Made by a program: the position numbers and the translations under genes. From contig JAEUUP010000167.1 in the NCBI GenBank assembly GCA_016787525.1, positions 1-36,186 of the forward strand: a stretch of DNA of 36,186 bases, written 5' to 3'. The notes under the pieces were generated by a model. The model worked only from the letters and a program-made list of their open reading frames with translations, had not been told where the DNA came from and did not search any database. Every line of letters begins with the position of its first letter. Position 1 is the first letter of the stretch. The stretch is from Saprospiraceae bacterium (GTDB lineage: Bacteria; Bacteroidota; Bacteroidia; Chitinophagales; Saprospiraceae). Shown piece after piece: positions 33,524-36,186 of this stretch.

Positions 33524-34213
33524 TCAATTTTTATTTTTTAGAATATAACCAATGCCGAAATGCGTGTGGATGAGTTTTTGATCAAAGTTTTTATCCACTT
33601 TATTGCGTATATAATTGACATAAACTTCCACAACATTGGTATTGATATCTTCATTCAACCCCCAAACAGATTCTAAAATTTCGGCTTTAGGAATCACCCT
33701 ATTAGGATTGCGAACAAGGAACTCTAAGAGCGCAAACTCTTTGGGTGTCAATATGATTTTGGTATTATTGCGCCACACTTCTAAACTTGAAAGGTCAATC
33801 GTTAAATCTGCAAAAGTCAATTTGTTTTGTGCAATGATGGTATTATTCGCTCGGCGCATCAGTGCTTGTAAACGGGCTACTAACTCCTGAAAATCAAATG
33901 GTTTTGATAAATAATCATCAGCTCCAGCATTCAATCCGACCACTTTGTCTTCGGGTTGATACAAAGCAGAAAGCATCAAAATCGGTACTTTTATGTGCAA
34001 CTCACGCAATTGGCGACAAAGCTCTATCCCATTAATGTGTGGTAGTACAACATCCGTCAGTATAATATCATAATGATTTTGTTGAGCAAAACGCTTGCCT
34101 GAATAGCCGTCAAAAGCGCAGTCTATTTCTGCGTCGCACGCTTCTTCCAAATACGTTTTCAGAGAGTGTGCGGTTTTGGGTTCATCTTCTACTATCAGAA
34201 TTTTCATTTTCAT
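33524..34213 (-). CDS. OmpR/PhoB-family response regulator
   Basis: A 229-aa cytoplasmic DNA-binding regulator. Receiver domain 3-118 with acidic pocket E9-D10-E11, phospho-acceptor D54 in LTDVVLP, S82 and K104; winged-helix domain about 128-227 (LTPKEFALLEFLVRNPNRVI; VEVYVNYIRNKVD). It starts MKMKILIVEDEP, with the second ATG two codons in as an alternative. It is the cognate partner of the fused kinase gene next to it and divergent from the haloperoxidase gene, so it may control that promoter. The target site is unknown. Confidence 0.95.
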   Translation of the reverse strand: MKMKILIVEDEPKTAHSLKTYLEEACDAEIDCAFDGYSGKRFAQQNHYDIILTDVVLPHINGIELCRQLRELHIKVPILMLSALYQPEDKVVGLNAGADDYLSKPFDFQELVARLQALMRRANNTIIAQNKLTFADLTIDLSSLEVWRNNTKIILTPKEFALLEFLVRNPNRVIPKAEILESVWGLNEDINTNVVEVYVNYIRNKVDKNFDQKLIHTHFGIGYILKNKN

Positions 34214-34376
34214 CTAACAAATTTCATTATTTTTTATAATATTCTACCCTATGTTGGTTGCATTTTTATTGTACTAAGGAAATTCTTATAAGTTTCTTAA
34301 ACGGCTTTAAGGTTTAGCAATATGTTTAAAAATAATTTTGTGCCATTAATTCTGTAACATAAAAAATTTAAACGTA
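34214..34376. promoter_or_regulatory. Divergent promoter region between the two-component genes and the haloperoxidase
   Basis: This 163-bp region holds the promoters for the leftward regulator-kinase operon and the rightward haloperoxidase gene. On the plus strand TAATTTTG at 34333-34340 fits the Bacteroidota -7 box TAnnTTTG, 37 bp before the start codon; a -33 box is not clear. TTCTTATAAGTTTCTTAAACGG near 34288 is a candidate regulator site (TTCTTA twice, 11 bp apart), an inference only. Confidence 0.45.
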
Positions 34377-35747
34377 ATGAAATTAAAATTATACGCTTTT
34401 CTACTCACGGCTCTTTCACTCACAGTTTACTCTTGCAGAAAAGACAGTGATGAAACCCAATTTAACTTAGTTTTCACCCATACAAGCGACGTTGTTGTGA
34501 AATGGAATGATTTATTTCTTCAAGTTGAGCGTTTTGCAGCAGGCTACCGACCTGGTCCTGCGCCACGCGCCTTAGCTTATATGGGTCTATCTGCCTATGA
34601 AGCCTGTATCTCAGGCATGCCTAGTTATAAGTCTTTAGCTCCGCTGTATTCTGGCTTAGTCATACCCAAAACAGACCCGAGTCTGGCTTATCATTGGCCT
34701 ACTATCGTAAATGCCTCTTATGAGTATTTGATGCCACAATTTTTTGCTGCAGCCACTAACACACAGTTGCAAGCGATGACTGTATTGGCAAACGACAACT
34801 ACAACAGCTATAAAACTCAAGTAAGTGATGATGTTTTGACTCGCTCTAAAGAACATGGGATAAAAGTAGCCAAAGCCATTTGGGAATGGTCAAAAACAGA
34901 CCCTGTGGGTCACGACCACTACAAAGACCCTTTTCAAAGTTATGATTGGCAAACAGCCTATAAAAAGGAAGGGGATTGGAAGCCTACTTTTCCTGGTCCA
35001 GGCAAGCCAATGGGCGGCGTATGGGGCAATGCCAAAGCATTCGCCATCTCTGAATCAGATAAAATATGCCGCGCTCCACTAACATACAGTGCCAGTAAGA
35101 GTTCAAAATTGTATGCACAAGCCCTTGAAGTGTATTCACAAAATACACCAACACTGTCTTATGAGGACGAATGGATAGGAGAATTCTGGAGTGATGATTT
35201 ACTTAATCTCACTTTTAGCCCAGGTCCGCGTTGGATTGCTATCGGCAATCAAGTACTCCAAAGAGAAAAAAGTAATTTAGAAACGGGTATTTTAATGAAT
35301 GCAAAAGTTGGCTTAGCATTAAACGATGCTTCGATAGGTTGTTGGAAATCAAAATATTTCTACAATGTTGAACGCCCTCAGACTTATATCAACCGCGTCA
35401 TTGACCCAAATTGGAAGCCTGCTTTGTTTAATCCTTTAACAGGCGAAAAAGGAGTAACACCATCATTCCCAGCCTATCCATCAGGTCACTCCACGATGGG
35501 TGCAGCAGGTGCTGAAGTATTAGCCAGTATTTTTGGCTATAATTATGCTATGACCGATAATTGCCATAAGACAAGAACTGAATTTGAAGGTAAACCGCGT
35601 TCATTTACCAGTTTTCTAGATATGGCTCAAGAAAATGCTTGGTCACGCGTACCGTTAGGTGTACACTATCGTATGGATTGCGAAGAAGGTGTACGTTATG
35701 GGACTGAAATTGGTCGTAAGGTGAACAATTTGCCTTGGAAAAAATAA
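34377..35747 (+). CDS. Vanadium-dependent haloperoxidase / PAP2-family lipoprotein
   Basis: A 456-aa protein. Signal MKLKLYAFLLTALSLTVYSC with C20 as the likely lipidated cysteine. It has the full PAP2/haloperoxidase motif: K326, R333-P334, PSGH (368-371), S423-R424, H430 and D434, in helical surroundings of the vanadium-haloperoxidase branch. Members oxidise halides with peroxide or act as phosphatases; these cannot be told apart by the motif alone. It is a paralogue of the C-terminal half of the fused kinase (shared GYRP, WIAI, LKVGLALND-like, PAYPSGHS, GVHYRMDCEEG). It is transcribed divergently from the regulator. The motif copy at 35753 follows 5 bp after its stop codon. Confidence 0.92.
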   Translation: MKLKLYAFLLTALSLTVYSCRKDSDETQFNLVFTHTSDVVVKWNDLFLQVERFAAGYRPGPAPRALAYMGLSAYEACISGMPSYKSLAPLYSGLVIPKTDPSLAYHWPTIVNASYEYLMPQFFAAATNTQLQAMTVLANDNYNSYKTQVSDDVLTRSKEHGIKVAKAIWEWSKTDPVGHDHYKDPFQSYDWQTAYKKEGDWKPTFPGPGKPMGGVWGNAKAFAISESDKICRAPLTYSASKSSKLYAQALEVYSQNTPTLSYEDEWIGEFWSDDLLNLTFSPGPRWIAIGNQVLQREKSNLETGILMNAKVGLALNDASIGCWKSKYFYNVERPQTYINRVIDPNWKPALFNPLTGEKGVTPSFPAYPSGHSTMGAAGAEVLASIFGYNYAMTDNCHKTRTEFEGKPRSFTSFLDMAQENAWSRVPLGVHYRMDCEEGVRYGTEIGRKVNNLPWKK

Positions 35748-35752
35748 GGAAA

Positions 35753-35762
35753 TACTGAGGGG
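35753..35762 (-). repeat. 10-mer motif, intergenic copy just after the haloperoxidase stop codon
   Basis: Exact TACTGAGGGG on the plus strand followed by two more G. Confidence 0.85.
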
Positions 35763-35826
35763 GGATTGCCAAGACTATTGCGAATATATGGTCTTAAAGC
35801 AATTGATTATTAATTGTTTATAGTCT

Positions 35827-36043
35827 TAAGTAATCAGAAATAAGTTTTCGCGTGTTTGATACTCACTGTTTTGCGCTACGCGCAAAAGACGTACTTTGAA
35901 TGTTTTTCTATTGGAGCGAGCGATTTTTTGATTAAAATTTTGGCTTTGGCAAAATTTTAATCAAAAAATCGCTCGCTCCTCAAAGTCCTTTCGCCGCCAA
36001 AGGCGGCGTTTGGAATGCACGAAAACTTATTTTTGACTACTTA
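35827..36043 (+). mobile_element. Dispersed foldback element, copy A2 (217 bp)
   Basis: Same ends and internal parts as A1 at 6351-6568. The 28-bp stem (left arm from 35914) has GATTAAAA paired with TTTTAATC where A1 has GATTGAAA paired with TTTCAATC, so pairing is kept. Outside the ends the flanks differ from those of A1, which defines the boundaries as TAAGTAATC and GACTACTTA. Confidence 0.85.
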
Positions 36044-36076
36044 GCAACGCGACAGAAATAAATTACACCATTACAC

Positions 36077-36173
36077 ACTGTTTCGTGCTACGCACGAAAG
36101 GCGTACAAAATAAATTTTTTTATGGATTGAAGCTAAAAATTGAGGCAGAAGCCTCAATTTTTAGCTTCAATCC
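36077..36173 (+). repeat. Modular hairpin element E
   Basis: ACTG at 36077, small hairpin TTTCGTGC-tac-GCACGAAA (36081-36099), then GGCGTAC and a long hairpin of 23-bp perfect arms (36124-36146 and 36151-36173, loop AGAA). Same order as elements A and C with a different long-stem sequence. It runs close to the window end. Confidence 0.75.
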
Positions 36174-36186
36174 GAAAGAAATATTC

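Noticed and set aside
1753-35762. The 10-mer as a Chi or KOPS-type strand-biased signal
   Set aside because: Both orientations occur at 18:12 in one window, without clear strand bias; such signals are normally strongly skewed. A whole-genome count is needed to close the case.
1753-35762. The 10-mer as a transcription-factor operator
   Set aside because: Two thirds of copies lie inside coding regions, far from starts, which does not fit an operator.

Overview
The window looks like part of a chromosome of a member of the Bacteroidota, probably a gliding or surface-associated lineage near Saprospiria/Chitinophagia. The evidence is four secreted proteins or receptors typical of the phylum (three with C-terminal type IX secretion (T9SS) sorting domains, one TonB-dependent receptor with a carboxypeptidase-regulatory-like N-domain), a gldC gene, a TAnnTTTG-type promoter candidate, and AT-rich intergenic DNA. 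I see no transposase, integrase, phage gene, rRNA or tRNA.

Layout. 1-319: tandem array of about 20/21-bp units. 320-2937 (-): a translationally coupled pair, a two-domain oligopeptide-type ABC ATPase and an EamA permease. 3261-4691 (-): a T9SS cargo protein. 5002-6255 (+): a class-V aminotransferase-fold enzyme. 6796-7749 (-): a second T9SS cargo protein. 8128-12403 (+): an S41-like protease with TPRs, then a PDZ / alpha-beta hydrolase / FG-GAP protein. 12591-14882 (-): a TonB-dependent receptor. 14883-15903: about 1 kb of nested inverted and tandem repeats. 15904-21783 (-): a 1959-aa modular adhesin. 22245-27173 (-): an ExbB-ExbD-ExbD-TonB-like energy-transduction cluster followed by folC and gldC. 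27507-28487 (-): a conserved protein of unknown function. 29045-30448 (+): RtcB RNA ligase. 30730-35747: a response regulator, a histidine kinase fused in frame to a vanadium-haloperoxidase/PAP2 domain, and a divergent free-standing paralogue of that domain.

Two features stand out. First, the non-palindromic 10-mer CCCCTCAGTA / TACTGAGGGG occurs 30 times exactly (plus 4 one-mismatch copies), about once per 1.2 kb on both strands, inside genes in several reading frames as well as between genes. By chance about 0.07 copies would be expected. One pair is inverted and forms a hairpin directly after a stop codon. This resembles DNA uptake sequences of Neisseria and Pasteurellaceae, which I do not know to be described in Bacteroidota. 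Second, the kinase-haloperoxidase fusion sits one base after its response regulator and opposite a haloperoxidase paralogue, suggesting a two-component system physically joined to an extracytoplasmic PAP2-type enzyme.

Most larger intergenic gaps, particularly those at gene 3' ends and between convergent genes, are filled with foldback elements. Several belong to dispersed families whose copies differ by paired (compensatory) changes in their stems, so the fold and not the sequence seems to be maintained. One element is flanked by 12-bp direct repeats, as expected of a MITE-like insertion.
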